Shown here: positions 22,226 through 32,345 of the stretch, one piece after another
How the letters are laid out: every line of letters begins with the position of its first letter
Position numbering within the stretch: the first letter of the stretch is position 1
Source: Nephrocerus scutellatus
Taxonomy: Eukaryota > Arthropoda > Insecta > Diptera > Pipunculidae
Reading direction: 5' to 3'
DNA length: 64,000 nt
NCBI GenBank assembly: GCA_947095585.1
Contig: OX352765.1
Coordinates: 23,280,254-23,344,253 of the forward strand
Program-made: the position numbers and the translations under genes
The notes under the pieces: generated by a model
Databases searched by the model: none
What the model saw: the letters and a program-made list of their open reading frames with translations, nothing else
Told to the model about the DNA's origin: nothing

Positions 22226-23645
22226 AGAGATCAAACACTTGGATCGTTTGGGATCGAGCTTGGGCCACAATTGCTGCTTAGTCGCTAGACAAGTTGTTTC
22301 GTCTGATAAGTTTTTTGGGTAACATCCCGCTTTAACATGAGTTTGCATGTAGTTTGGTAGTTTGGTATGCATAAAAAACTATTTTCAGGTAAAATGCGGT
22401 TTAGTTCCATGTTCATCAGCCTTACAATTTCCCGGAGTGACTTTATGCTCTGGCACCAAACACAGGTGATTGTTGAACTGCTCCCCCATCTCCTTGAGAG
22501 ATGATCGGCAGTTTTTAGGACTATAAAAGAGTTCGTAGAGACTGATTTCGGAGATTTCAGCACAGCTTGGCTATTCGAGAATAGCGGATATTACATTTCT
22601 CTTCAGCCAAGGTAGCACTTCACTGATCGCCATAATCTCAGCCTGGAAAACACTACGGAAGAGGAAGAGAGACGGAAAGAGAGACTAAGATTTTGCCTTT
22701 TTGAGAAAACACCTCGCCAAGTTTTTTTGTATCTTCCAAGTGAGCTCTTTCTTCGCAAAATGATCTGTAGGGATGGTACGTGACTTGGAAGTTTTTGTTG
22801 AATTGGAGTTAAGGAATGGTGTAGTATGTGCTGCTTGGTGGAATTCTAAATGAATTTAGAACAGAGGAGTGTTCGATTTCATTCTTGGTCTACTGGGATT
22901 TTGCATTGCGGCAAATAGCTGCGCTTACAACTAGTTCTCTTCTGGAAATGTCGAGTGGTGTAAGGTTGAACAGAAGATCTAGTGCACCGGAGAGAGTTGT
23001 ACGAAGTGCTCCGCTCATACATAAACAAACTGACCTTTGGACTTTGCTTAGCTTAATACTACGTATAGAAATGTCAAGAATGTCGCGAATGTCTGACAAA
23101 CGTCCCGAGAGTAATAACTTGTCACGGAAAGCTTCTCAATTCGCCGTTCGGATTCGGTCTTAAATTCCATTTGTGTCGAAAAAAATATACATGCACAACA
23201 CAAATGGTTGCGAGAAGCTCGGTCTTGGACTGCAACGGTCTTTCGCGCCGAATATTATATTATAGAAGTGTCAAGTGCCAATGAATGATATGGGGTTAAA
23301 GACCCAATTTGTTTTCAGCGGCTTTTTTCCATGTGAAGAGAGCCACTGTGACTTTACGAACTCTTTCTTGTATGTTAGGTTTCCAGCTTAACTTTCTACC
23401 CATAATAAGACCCAGCTTTATCAGAGACAGTTAAGCTTGTACCATTAATGGATGGATGAACAACATGTGGGATTTTCTATTTCATAGTGAAGAGGAGAAG
23501 TTCAGTTTTGTGGGGTTTATCCCTAAACCACAACGATCTGCACATCTCGTTAGCTAGTTAGGAGCACTTTGCAGGAGTTCCATTAAGGTATTTGGGTTCT
23601 TTTCTAAGGCGGCAATAGCAACGTCATCCGTAGCACCCCCTTCCA
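22200..23645 (-). mobile_element. RNase H LINE, second copy, interrupted by a SINE
   Basis: Minus-strand order: a TDDVAIA catalytic-box remnant near 23620, DRCGLGINPTKLNF (about 23500-23540), LGLIMGRKLSWKP (about 23380-23415), then the SINE at 23079-23260. After it come LSKVQRSVCLCMSGALRTTL (about 22990-23050), LFNLTPLDISRRELVVSAAI (about 22920-22980), FQAEIMAISEVLPWLKRNV (about 22590-22650), SQAVLKSPKSVSTNS (about 22520-22565) and GIITGHSL (about 22175-22200). It parallels the copy at 2.69-4.26 kb, which lacks a SINE at the corresponding place. Confidence 0.85.
23079..23260 (+). mobile_element. tRNA-derived SINE, copy 3 (5'-truncated)
   Basis: It starts inside the body of the family (TCGCGAATGTCTGACAAACG) and continues through CCCGAGAGTAATAACTTGTC, GGAAAGCTTCTCAATTC, ACACAAATGGTTGCGAG and GCGCCGAATATTATAT. 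The tRNA-like head is missing. It is bounded by a 15-base direct repeat with one mismatch (TATAGAAATGTCAAG at 23064-23078, TATAGAAGTGTCAAG at 23261-23275). Truncation at the 5' end together with a duplication fits target-primed reverse transcription. It splits an older LINE lying on the opposite strand. Confidence 0.92.
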
Positions 23646-25115
23646 TGACAAGAAACTTTCAGTGTTGTATTAAACGTTTTTCGATTTTAGCTTTCCAGGG
23701 CAGTTTTTTAAACTTGATTGAGGGTTCCTCAAAGAGATGGAGCTTTAAAATCGGAATTAATAAAAAAATGTCTTTGATACTCTATGGCAATCGGGCAAAT
23801 GCTTTGTCGGGAAAATTTCTTAAAGACGGTCGGATAAACGAACACAGAACATTGGATATTGCATCCATCCGACTGATGTTGTTCAACATGGATCAAAACA
23901 ATCAACAGGAGGAACTTAACGAGTTTTCTGCGAACAAAGTGCAATTTCCTGCACTTTGTTAGATGACAAATTATTTATGTTAAATTTGTTAAACAACAAA
24001 TAACTTTAATGGATCATTGATATGCTAAGAAAGATATACGAGTATATACGAGCAGAATGGACAACTGCTATGAACGGATGAAGGGGGGGGGGATAAAATA
24101 AAAGCCGTGTAAATGCATGTTCAAGTTGTCTGCAAATGTCAATTAATTAATGGTAAATGCAAAAAAAAGAAAAAACACAAATAACAAAAAAATTAACAAC
24201 ATTCAACATACAATCACACTAATTCACATAGAAAAGAACAAAGTTTCCGTGTGCTACTTACATACTGTGACGGCGACGGAGTGCGCGATGCAGCAAACAT
24301 TGTTTGTGCGCGAACAACAAGCAATAAACACGTTTTGTCCCATAAAACAGCCATGTAGAACGGGGCCATTAATTTTGCACACAGTGCAGGGCGATGCAAT
24401 TGACATGGATCGTCATCGTAGTCATCGGAGTCGTCGTCGGCGAAATCGGCATGGTGAGCAAATCGGAAAAGAAAGACAAAAACAGAAGGAACAATAATGA
24501 AATGTTGGAATTAAAATTAATGAATAAAGAACAATAAAAAAAATGTTTCATAGTGGCACTACTTTATAGTTTTGTCTGTGTGGTAATAAGCCTGACCCTG
24601 ATGAATCTTCCCGAACCTCTACCTACCCAAACCAATTTGCCAACAACTGTGCAGTTGGCTGGCTGGCTGGCTGGCTGACTGCAACTATGAAAAAGTAATT
24701 ATTATTCCCTGATATTAATTCGCATTAATCTCCTTAACTAAGGAGGGAACAAAAATTAAAGCACCGATGTGCACGGGAGCAGGTGTTATCCTGTTGACAC
24801 GCAGTTGATAATGATACCAACAGAGACACACAGAGTAGGTTTTGGTTATTTCTTCAAAGTGTAACATTTGTAATAATTATTAAGTGCAGCGGTGGTGGAG
24901 GAGTTTTTTGTTTTTTTTGTTCCTGCCAATGAAGTCTGGACGATGCACGATTTCGCATTTGTTAATGAATATGAGATGGAAGCACGATCACTTTAGATAG
25001 CAATCGTATAGAATACCACGTCGTATGGTTTCAGGTGTTGAATTTGTTGTTTTGTTGCGGTTGTTTGACAAGTAGCTCAACTTAAATATTCACTTCAAAA
25101 ATTTAATGCAAATCA
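23646..25115. other. Low-copy stretch without recognised gene
   Basis: A 105-codon plus frame (23645-23962) and several shorter frames show no known domain. A G-run (about 24083), CGTCGTCGG triplets (about 24430) and a GGCT tract (about 24655-24678) occur. No exon can be supported. Confidence 0.45.
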
Positions 25116-25119
25116 ATCG

Positions 25120-25585
25120 GTCACTAAGTGCGAAACCTTTTATTGGGTTGTACAGCGCTGACTGATGGTGCTCATCTCAAAGCTTTCAATAATAATCTTT
25201 CTCTCCATTTTCTAATCTATGAAAAAACACCTTTCCAACAAGCCTACTTTCACGGTGTTGACTCAAAGCGTTTGTCGCTTATACAGAAAAAAAACGTCAT
25301 ATCAGGTTCCAACGAAACTTTACATTTCAGCACAATTGTGATTATCAGTGCCTCAACTTGAGCCCACGGATCTACCATTAGGCCTATCTTCTGACGTACT
25401 AACCAATTTAGAGATTCCTTCTTTAGCCGCACTACAGTTATGTGGAATGAATTGCCCGATTCTGTGTTTCCGCATTTATATCTCATAATTTCCTCTTCCT
25501 AATTTCCTAACGGCCACGCTGTGCTAAGCACTATAAGGGAGCAAATCCCTTTAGCGTTTGTACATTATAAAAAAAAAAACCAACC
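25120..25585 (+). mobile_element. CR1/Jockey-like LINE 3' end
   Basis: The last part reads SRTNQFRDSFFSRTTVMWNE then LPDSVFPHLY (about 25397-25485), the hallmark C-terminus of many CR1-like reverse transcriptases (RDSFFPRTSRLWNSLP). A downstream segment with ATAAGGGAGCAAATCCCTTT and an A-rich tract (about 25565-25580) looks like the 3' untranslated end with a poly-A remnant. Upstream text (25128-25361) is open but only weakly like the preceding RT thumb. Confidence 0.75.
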
Positions 25586-25649
25586 AACCCAGCAACCAAG
25601 CAACCAACAAACAAGGCTTCAGAATCAGATGACATCTCATGTAATGGTG

Positions 25650-26025
25650 TGCTTGCATTACATCTAATATTGCCAGTATGAAGAAAAGATGCCAAAGACT
25701 GGAAAGCAGGCATCCTCCACCCAACACATAAGAAGAAAGATATCACAACCTGTAGCAATTATAAGTACCGTGTACGTTTTTCTTCTCTGTCCTAGGAGGA
25801 TGTACTTATACGCTAAAGTTGGCTCACACCAGTCTGGTTTCATTTTATGGAAATCTGAAACTGATCAAATTTGTACCCCTATGTAGGCGATGGAAAATGT
25901 AGAGTGTTACACCATTTGTTTATAGACTTAAAAGCGGCCTATGAAGGAATAACCAGAGTGGAACTTTATAAAGCCATGAGAGTATTCGGAATTCCAAATG
26001 AACTCACATGACTAGGTAGGCGTCA
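25650..26025 (+). mobile_element. RTE-like LINE RT fragment
   Basis: Across frameshifts the plus strand reads KRCQRLE/MPKDWKAGILHPTHKKKDIT (about 25686-25745), HQSGF (about 25830), and FIDLKAAYEGITRVELYKAM then RVFGIPNEL (about 25922-26008). The FID-KAAYD motif holds the first catalytic Asp of the RT. It is cut off immediately after this motif, where transposon sequence on the other strand begins. Confidence 0.8.
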
Positions 26026-26027
26026 AT

Positions 26028-26440
26028 TGTGGCTGGTTTATCAGCATTAACCATCGGTGACTTCACGTGGCATCACAGGAAATGATCGAGAGGTGTCAAA
26101 TCGCACGACCTATGACGCCACTTGACAGTCAACCCTATCGTCAAATTTTAATTTCAAAATGTTAATGGTTGCTGTCGCCGTATGGCACGTAGCGCCATCC
26201 TCTTGAAAACACATCTCGCGCGGATCAATATCATCGATATTTTCAATCAAAAAATCATTGATCATGGTGCGGTAAAGATCACCATTGAATGTAACTTGAA
26301 TTCCGACCTCTTTATTGAAGATGTGTAATTATGTCTCTAGTGGATTGGTCTCACTCTATATGTGGCAATTGTGCTTATTAACAAACCCGTTAAGCCAAGA
26401 ATGAGCCTCATCGCTAAACGCAATCTTTTATGTAAAGAGG
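26028..26440 (-). mobile_element. IS630/Tc1-type transposase fragment
   Basis: The minus strand encodes a FSDEAHSWLNG-like phrase near 26400, FVNKHNCHIW with a nearby NPLET (about 26345-26390), and CFQEDGATCHTATATINILK (about 26155-26215). F-DEAHF and FQQDGATCHTA are the first and second catalytic-Asp motifs of this insect IS630/Tc1-like transposase family. The third Asp region and C-terminus are not recognisable. Related pieces are at 17.0 and 61.8-62.7 kb. Confidence 0.85.
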
Positions 26441-26529
26441 TAAGCTTGCACTTTCAATAGGCTATGCTAATGTCAGAAACTACTGGAGCGATTTCGATGC
26501 GACTTTCACCATTATACAGCGTTTGTACC

Positions 26530-26900
26530 CCAGGAGGTTATAGGCTATAGTTTTTTGGTTAGTGATGGTTTGGTGGGTGGGGTGCTTTGGGGGCTCAGTG
26601 GTTGGGGTCAGTGTAAGGGAGGGTGTCAGTGAGAGGGTGGTCAGTTGGGTTGCTGGCAGTCTGGTTGGGACATTGGGGGTCAGTCCGTGGGCACTGTCTG
26701 TTATTTTACTAATCTTGAAAACTAGTATTTTGACCAGATTTTAAACATTGCATACAGTTTTTTGACCCGGAGGTTATAGGCTACAGTTTTTTGATGAGAG
26801 GTGGTGGCCAGTCTGCGGAGATCAGTTGGGAGTTAACTGGGTGGGTGGTAAGTTGTGTGTGTGAGTGGTAGGGTGTCAGTTAGGTAAGTGGGATGGGAAG
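26530..26900 (+). repeat. G-rich tandem repeat, period 236
   Basis: The phrase GGAGGTTATAGGCTA with CAGTTTTTTG follows at 26533 and again at 26769, an offset of 236 bases. Between and after them the plus strand is strongly G-rich and C-poor, with runs such as GGTGGGTGGGGTGCTTTGGG and GGTTGGGGTCAG. The second unit is incomplete. A 60-codon frame at 26562-26744 reflects composition only. Confidence 0.75.
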
Positions 26901-26904
26901 CTGG

Positions 26905-29150
26905 ACAAGGCCGGATATTTTTGCTAGTTTTGCAATAAAACAACCCAATTGGCGAAAGAACGAAGGACATGATAAGCCCATGGCTTTAGTTTCTGTACCA
27001 GCTGGATGATATATGAGTGTATGCCAAGATCTTTGCGCAAAAACGTCCAACGTCCAAAAATCAGAGATATTTTTTGTGGGAGGCTACGACTTAACCTCGG
27101 TTGAAGAGCCAAATTTGTGCATTGTATAAATTCGAAGTTTCCCGGTTAGCTGTTTCTAGAATGTGGCAATAAGAGGGTTGTAGTATTTTTGTCAATTTGG
27201 AGAATTTGTTTGAATTCCAGTTTTTTTTTTTATCGAAACCATGAATTCAACCAAATTTCGAGAAAAAGGCACTCAAATATTCCTACTCATTCCAATCGAT
27301 CGTGTTGTGGATCGTTTAAATTTTTTATTCTGCATATTCTGGAAACTCCGGCTGTTTACGCATAACAAGATAATGTGCCCCAGGAAAGATGCCTGTTAAA
27401 CAAATATAACAGTTAACGCCTAATTTGCGGCTCAATGTAAAAATGAACGACACACAAGCGCGCAGGTGATTCAAATTTTGAACACTTCATAACGATCCGT
27501 AAATGAGGGCAGCTTCCAATTAAGTTGACGAGAATGAGGATGTGGACGGCGAGTGGTCGCCGCGCGACGATGACTACACTTTGTTGATAATGATGAAGCT
27601 TGAGGGGCGAGCACACATACAGACCGAGCAGCAGCATTATTATTATTATGATGGCTGCGGCTTGTTGTGTGCGCCACAGCTGGTGAGACTCGCCCCGTCG
27701 ATTGGTGTGTGCACTTGATTCCTGTGGGCAATGATGTCCTTGCAGAAAAATATCTGTAAGCTCGATAATTGTCGTCTGATCCGCACGCAAACTTCTTTCT
27801 CCCAACAAATACAAGACAGCAGCAACAAAAAAAGTGACAACAACAACAACAACAACAACCAGAAACGTCCAACGTCCAAAATAAATTGCTTTAATGATGC
27901 CAATAACGATAATGAGGGTCATATGAGACGACCGACGCGCGGTGACGCCGACGTGCTCTTTATTTATTATGCGTGCAGGCGAGAACCGAGGAAGCGCGCG
28001 GCTTGCACAGCAGAGTGACTGCACTTCCTTCTTCCTTTGGCCTCCGTTTTTGTTTTTTAAGATGGAAATTTGATATTTATGTGATAAGACACACACACAC
28101 ACACACACACGCAAGCGGTATAGATTATTTTGCCACCTTTCGAGATGTGATGGAGGTGCAGTTGATCGATAGCGCTCGCATGGCAAATTTCTTGTCATAC
28201 ATGCGTTTTGTAAAAATTGTAGGCAGCCACCGAGTGCAGCAACAACAACGGCACTGGACATTCAGGCTGCCGGCCATCAGGTATCATCACCAAGGAATCA
28301 GTCCAGTGCAGTCCAGTGCAGCGCAGCGAAGACGTTTCCCCGAAGTCGAGAAGTACCTACACTGGCTGGATGATAGAGGAAACAGCAGTGCTGAATGGCA
28401 CGAGATTGCCATCAGACCTTGCGCACATAAATGATTGCCTCAGCAACCCGATACTATTCGAGATGTGATGTCTGGCAGTCTTGCCGAGAGATTGTGCGTC
28501 CACTCATTGTGGAAGAAATCTGCAATGTTTTGGCGGGAGTTTGTACTCATATGCGGGATTATTTTAAACCTCCCCTCAAATTTCTATGACTTTACATTGA
28601 CAGTACTTGATGCATTGGATGGCGAGAGAGAAGGCGAAGCTATGCATTATTCGCAATCGATGTGAGATTTTCTTTATTTGTTCTTTGATTCCAGCAATTG
28701 ATTGAATGCAAGAGTTGCTGAAGTGCTAAGGTTAATTTAGTGCAGAGGTGGTACACAAATTATTGCCGGAGTCAGTTGTGATAAATACGTACGTTCGCAG
28801 AGGGGAGTCGAAATTCTGCATACCTCCAGTTGCGCGCACATATGAGTAGTTTTTGTGAGTACTCTTCTGCATTGATGCGCTGTCTTTCTGAATTAGATTC
28901 AAAGACTCTGTGGCTCTAAGAAGAAAGGAAAAAAAATCCCAAATTTTCTATAAATTTTTGGGAGTTATTTCATAACTAGAGTGGCTGCAGCCCGTTGTAC
29001 GAAAATAACGGGCCCCTAGTTTGTCAGTTGTCTTACAATTTGTATTTCTCAATATTACTTAAAAGTTCATCACATGATGGTTTGTGTCTCTGTTAAAAAA
29101 CACAGTTTTAGAACCAGTTTGTGCGTGAGGGACATAGCCAATTAGTAAAT
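26905..29150. other. Low-copy stretch without recognised gene
   Basis: It contains a (CAA)n tract (27837-27859) and an (AC)n tract (28089-28111). A minus frame of 282 codons (27413-28261) and a plus frame of 153 codons (27973-28434) run through these tracts and show homopolymeric Val, Ile and Cys-Val stretches rather than domains. GC-rich patches occur at about 27935-28010. No gene is supported. Confidence 0.5.
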
Positions 29151-29151
29151 A

Positions 29152-29227
29152 GTGTGTTAAAAATTGATCGCAAGATTCCACGACAGACAGACGTGCCACG
29201 GGTAAGCGAAGTTAATATAGAGAATTG
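29152..29227 (+). mobile_element. Modular ~120-bp repeat family, terminal segment only
   Basis: Only the family's 3' end is present: GTTAAAAATTGATCGCAAGA, CGACAGACAGACGTGCCACG and GAAGTTAATATAGAGAATT. No 120-base unit precedes it. A copy consisting of just the 3' end fits an element that inserts with variable 5' truncation. It abuts a LINE fragment on the opposite strand. Confidence 0.85.
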
Positions 29228-29640
29228 AATAAGAAAAAGTGTCGGGCACAAAACAGAGCCCTGGGGAACGCCAGCATTTTTTTGATGTATTTTGACTTGA
29301 AACCGTTGTATTGAATGGTCCAAAAGAAAGCTTCTAATCCAATATAACAGTTTTTTATCGACTCCATAAGCACGCATTTTGGACGAAAGAGCTTGATGCC
29401 AAACTCTATCAAATGCCTTGGAAATATCGAGTGCAAAAGCTTTGCTTTCACCAAATTGTTGCAAAGATTGGTTCCACTGTTCCAGTTCCACTGTGAGATA
29501 TACCATCCAATCACCAGTAGAACGTTGCTCACGAAAACCGTTCTGCCGATCACAAAAATTTCGTTAGTTCCAATATATTTCGTAAGCTGAAAATTGATCA
29601 GCGTTTCCATGAGCAGGAAAGGGAGAGGGTGAAACAGTTT
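29228..29640 (-). mobile_element. CR1/Jockey-like LINE RT fragment
   Basis: The minus strand shows LINFQLTKYI near 29580-29605. In another frame it shows WNQSLQQFGESKAFALDISK then AFDRVWHQAL (about 29385-29470), LLYWIRSFLLDHSIQ (about 29310-29360) and NAGVPQGSVLCPTLF (about 29235-29275). LDISKAFDRVWH carries the first catalytic Asp and PQGSVL is the following RT motif. Sequence stops before the catalytic FADD box. Confidence 0.9.
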
Positions 29641-29895
29641 TTATCCCATGGATACTACTCATTTCGACGAATCTACCTTTTAGATTTAAAGCATTGTAAT
29701 GTCCAGTAAAACTTGCGTTTTCGATGACGATCAACAAGTCACATATGGGCAGTATATGAAGTACTGCGGAGTATAGATTTGAGATCGCTATGTTTTTTCC
29801 ACGGGCAACTTTATTTTGCTTCCTCTAGGGTCGGTTCACCTAAGAATTTACCATACCGTAGTATTATTCTTGCTACTGAAGGTCGCTTAATCCAA
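29641..29895. other. Spacer without recognised feature
   Basis: No domain or repeat is recognised between two LINE fragments in opposite orientation. Confidence 0.3.
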
Positions 29896-29899
29896 GTTG

Positions 29900-30070
29900 G
29901 TTTGAACTAATTCAAGTCGGAAACTGGCGTGCCTCAGGGCTCTGTTTTGCGGCCAAAACTATTTCTTATATTTATTTTATGATCTCTGGTCTGCTAATTC
30001 TTATTGAATTCATCATTTTGCTGAGGATAGCATTTTCAGCTATCAAGGAAATAAAGAGGAGATGAAAGCT
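29900..30070 (+). mobile_element. CR1/Jockey-like LINE RT sliver
   Basis: The plus strand reads SETGVPQGSVLRPKLFLIFI (about 29909-29970), then a shifted frame with an FAEDSIFSY box (about 30010-30040). PQGSVL..LF and FADD(S) are adjacent RT motifs of CR1/Jockey-like LINEs. Only about 170 bases remain. Confidence 0.7.
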
Positions 30071-30075
30071 TGGTG

Positions 30076-30400
30076 GGGGGCTGATGACAATACTCCATGA
30101 AAGACCTGCGTGCGTTTGTGAGTTGAGGATTCAGATTTGCTTCCTGATTATCGTTGAGCAGTGCACAAAAGTGATCCTTCCACCTTCGCAGCTGATCTTC
30201 TATAGTTACCAACAGGTTGCCATTCACATCAAGCACAGGATGGTTCGTACTGCTACGCTTTCCGACAATGTCTTTGGTGATTTTGTACAGCTCCCATGTA
30301 TCACTTCTTCCAGCAGCATGTTCCGCACTGTCCACAAGTTTGTTAACCCTGGTCCTCTTGTCACGTCTCACACATCTTGAACTTGTTGTTTAAGATTAGT
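30076..30400 (-). mobile_element. RTE-like LINE linker and RT start
   Basis: The minus strand (open to 30371) encodes MRRDKRTRVNKLVDSAEHAA, WELYKITKDIVGKR, NHPVLDVNGNLL and LRRWKDHFCALLN. This is colinear with the opening of the LINE at 10213 (RRDKRNYINN, VYRITKEL, HPVKGLDGAVL, LKRWKEHF), so both belong to one family or to sister families. The RT catalytic part is absent. Confidence 0.85.
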
Positions 30401-30594
30401 TTCCGATGAGCATCGCTTTCCGCATTGATTCTAACTTTCAATGTCGTTTGGTGTGTTATTATGTCCCAGGTGTTTTGGGAAATCCAGGAATCTCTTTCGG
30501 ATCCGGTTGCAATAAAAACGTTATTTACTTGACTCCACATATCATCATCAGCAAAGTTTTGACTCTGATTACCAAAACTTTCTCAACACAGAGC

Positions 30595-32345
30595 AGAGTT
30601 TCATTCGAAAAAGAGATTCATGGGATAAGTTTATATGATAGGTATCAGACATCATTAACGCAAAGATCTCAAAATGGTGTCAACTTGTCGTCAGTAAGAA
30701 GCGCACTACAAAAATGAATACAATTTTACATTGGAGACATCTTCGAGGAGTTAGAACAAAAAAGGTTAGCTTTTTGGGGTCAGTTTGTATGACAGGTACC
30801 AGACATCATTTACGCACAGACCTCAGCATAGTGTCAAATTGTCGCCAGTAACAAGCGCACTACAGAAATGAGTACAATTTTACATTGAAGGCTTCTCTGA
30901 GGAGTTAGACCAAAAAGGTCACCTTCTTGTGGTCAGTTTGTATGACAGGTACCAGACATCATTTACGCACAGACCTCAGCATAGTGTCAAATTGTCGTCA
31001 GTAACAAGCGCACTACAGAAATGAGTACAATTTTACATTGCAGGCTTCTCTGAGGAGTTAGACCAAAAAAGGTCAGGTTCTTGGGGTCAGTTTGTATAAC
31101 AGGTACCAGACATCATTAACGCAGAGATCTCAAAATAGTGTCAAATTGTCGTCAGTAACAAGCCACTACAGAAATGAGTACAATTTTACAGTGGAGGCTT
31201 CTCTGAGGAGTTAGACCAAAAAGGTCACCTTCTTGTGGTCAGTTTGTATGACAGGTACCAGACATCATTTACGCACAGACCTCAGCATAGTGTCAAATTG
31301 TCGTCAGAAACAAGCGCACTACAGAAATGAGTACAATTTTACATTGCAGGCTTCTCTGAGGAGTTAGACCAAAAAAGGTCAGGTTCTTGGGGTCAGTTTG
31401 TATAACAGGTACCAGACATCATTAACACAGAGATCTCAAAATAGTGTCAAATTGTCGTCAGTAACAAGCGCACTACAGAAATGAGTACAATTTTACATTG
31501 CAGGCTTCTCTGAGGAGTTAGACCAAAAAAGGTCAGGTTCTTGGGGTCAGTTTGTATAACAGGTACCAGACATCATTAACACAGAGATCTCAAAATAGTG
31601 TCAAATTGTCGTCAGTAACAAGCGCACTACAGAAATGAGTACAATTTTACATTGAAGGCTTCTCTGAGGAGTTAGACCAAAAAAGGTCAGGTTCTTGGGG
31701 TCAGTTTGTATAACAGGTACCAGACATCATTAACGCAGAGATCTCAAAATAGTGTCAAATTGTCGTCAGTAACAAGCCACTACAGAAATGAGTACAATTT
31801 TACAGTGGAGGCTTCTCTGCGGAGTCAGATCAAAAAAGGTCACGTTCTTGGGGTCAGTTTGAATGACAGGTACCAGACATCACTTACGCACAGACCTCAG
31901 CATAGTGTCAAATTGTCGTCAGTAACAAGCGCACTACAGAAATGAGTACAATTTTACAGTGGAGGCTTCTCTGCGGAGTCAGATCAAAAAAGGTCACGTT
32001 CTTGGGGTCAGTTTGAATGACAGGTACCAGACATCACTTACGTACAGACCTCAGCATAGTGTCAAATTGTCGTCAGTAACAAGCGCACTACAGAAATGAG
32101 TACAATTTTACAGTGGAAGCTTCTCTGAGGAGTTAGACCAAAAAGGTCACGTTCTTGTGGTCAGTTTGTATGGCAGTTACCAGCCATCATTAAAGCAAAG
32201 ATCTCAAAATAGTGTCAAATTGTCGCCAATAACAAGCGCACTACAGAAATGAGTACAATTTTACGGTGGAGGCTTCTCTGAGGAGTTAGACCAAAAAGGT
32301 CAGGTTCTTGGGGTAAGTTTGTATGGCAGGTACCACAAACCGCTG
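30595..32345 (+). repeat. ~154-bp satellite array, about 11.5 units
   Basis: Anchoring on GAGGAGTTAGACC gives unit marks at 30745, 30899, 31052, 31205, 31358, 31512, 31666, 31819, 31973, 32127 and 32280, that is, a period of 153-154. Each unit carries GGTCAGTTTGTAT, CAGGTACCAGACATCA, TGTCAAATTGTCGTCAGTAA, GCGCACTACAGAAATGAGTA and a CAATTTTACA segment. Two subtypes alternate irregularly: one with GAGATCTCAAAATAG, the other with CAGACCTCAGCATAG. First and last units are more divergent, as is usual at array edges. Short open frames inside it reflect the repeat, not genes. Confidence 0.97.

Noticed and set aside
27413..28261. Longest open frame of the window, 282 codons on the minus strand
   Set aside because: It runs through (AC)n, (CAA)n and ATT tracts that give Cys-Val, Val and Ile homopolymers. 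Two other frames on the same strand and two on the other are open there too, and no domain is visible.
30595..32345. CRISPR-like repeat array
   Set aside because: Units are contiguous and similar over the full ~154 bases. There are no unique spacers, and the context is eukaryotic.
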